Source: Liolophura sinensis (taxonomy: Eukaryota; Mollusca; Polyplacophora; Chitonida; Chitonidae). Taken from it: 64,000 nt of DNA. Where the stretch lies: positions 39,975,187 to 40,039,186 of the forward strand of contig NC_088301.1 in NCBI RefSeq assembly GCF_032854445.1, read 5' to 3'. A program made the position numbers and the translations under genes. The first letter of the stretch is position 1. Each line of letters opens with the position of its first letter. Positions 63,848 through 64,000 of this stretch are shown one piece after another. The notes below the pieces were generated by a model. It was given only the letters and a program-made list of their open reading frames with translations. It was not told the DNA's origin and made no database searches.

Positions 63848-64000
63848 ATGGTTTGCTGTTTTGCATATGGTTGTAAAAACTGGTTTTTGAAGAACCCTCA
63901 AGTTAGTTTTCAGACGATTTGGCCCTCAGGAAAGCATAAATTCTTGGTACCAAACAGAGCTAAATCATTGCTGTCTGACAGGAGTTGGGATAAGAAATCC
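63848..64000 (+). CDS. N-terminus of a THAP-type zinc-finger protein, truncated by the window end
   Basis: ATG 63848 has a good start context (CACGAAATGG), and the frame is open for all 51 remaining codons. It begins MVCCFAYGCKN, which matches the start of THAP domains (zinc-ligand Cys pair with a C-x4-C spacing), followed by QVSFQTIWP in the place of the usual SFHxFP and by a later Trp (SW, residue 47). The remaining zinc ligands (Cys, His) and the AVPTIF-like end would lie beyond the window. Known: THAP domains are C2CH DNA-binding modules of transcription regulators and of P-element-type transposases. Inferred: either a host THAP gene or a domesticated or transposon-borne copy. The HRFP-like motif is weak, so divergence or decay is possible. 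Confidence 0.55.
   Translation, partial: MVCCFAYGCKNWFLKNPQVSFQTIWPSGKHKFLVPNRAKSLLSDRSWDKKS

Overview
The window looks like a piece of a lophotrochozoan genome, most likely a mollusc. It is AT-rich, has short exons with GT/AG introns, and carries several copies of SINE-type repeats of a kind I associate with molluscs: a conserved 3' region followed by a tail of AAATAAATAAAT, and a tRNA-headed family with a CACTCACTCACT tail. No long open frame is recognisable in most of it. The species assignment is inference, and I cannot name the species.

Layout. Positions 1 to about 45,180 hold no recognisable protein. This part is A- and C-rich on the + strand, as expected if it is mostly intron or flank of a minus-strand transcript. 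A candidate TATA box and non-coding first exon for such a transcript lie at about 45,183-45,440. Scattered minus-strand splice-bounded open segments (16,162-37,669) are listed as weak candidate exons. The repeats here are one minus and one plus SINE, a MITE-like element, homopolymer C/G/A tracts and a strong G-quadruplex motif.

Positions 48,207-50,915 carry the best-supported gene. It is on the minus strand, has two coding exons with a 444-bp intron, and encodes a 754-residue RWD - MJ1316 - 2H phosphoesterase - 2H phosphoesterase protein related to LENG9/AKAP7. The RWD domain is split by the intron, and both 2H domains keep both H-x-T motifs.

Positions 54,271-59,856 carry a plus-strand gene that I assembled from three phase-0 exons (54,271-54,618; 56,280-56,366; 59,554-59,856). 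It encodes a 245-residue four-transmembrane protein resembling the ENTREP/FAM189 - MS4A type. Its second intron contains a nested transposon: a tRNA-derived SINE with a 12-bp target-site duplication, split by a 5'-truncated, dead LINE. Its first intron contains a 130-bp perfect hairpin with a TA-repeat loop and a 59-bp SINE scrap bracketed by a perfect 13-bp duplication.

The right end has a CpG-containing candidate first exon (donor at 62,027/62,028) and, at the very edge, the start of a THAP-type zinc-finger protein (63,848-64,000, running off the window). These two may belong to one plus-strand gene.

The most interesting biology is the RWD-MJ1316-2H-2H protein, which reads as an RNA-end or 2'-5' oligonucleotide processing factor. 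No bacterial-type operons, CRISPR arrays, rRNA or functional tRNA genes were seen.
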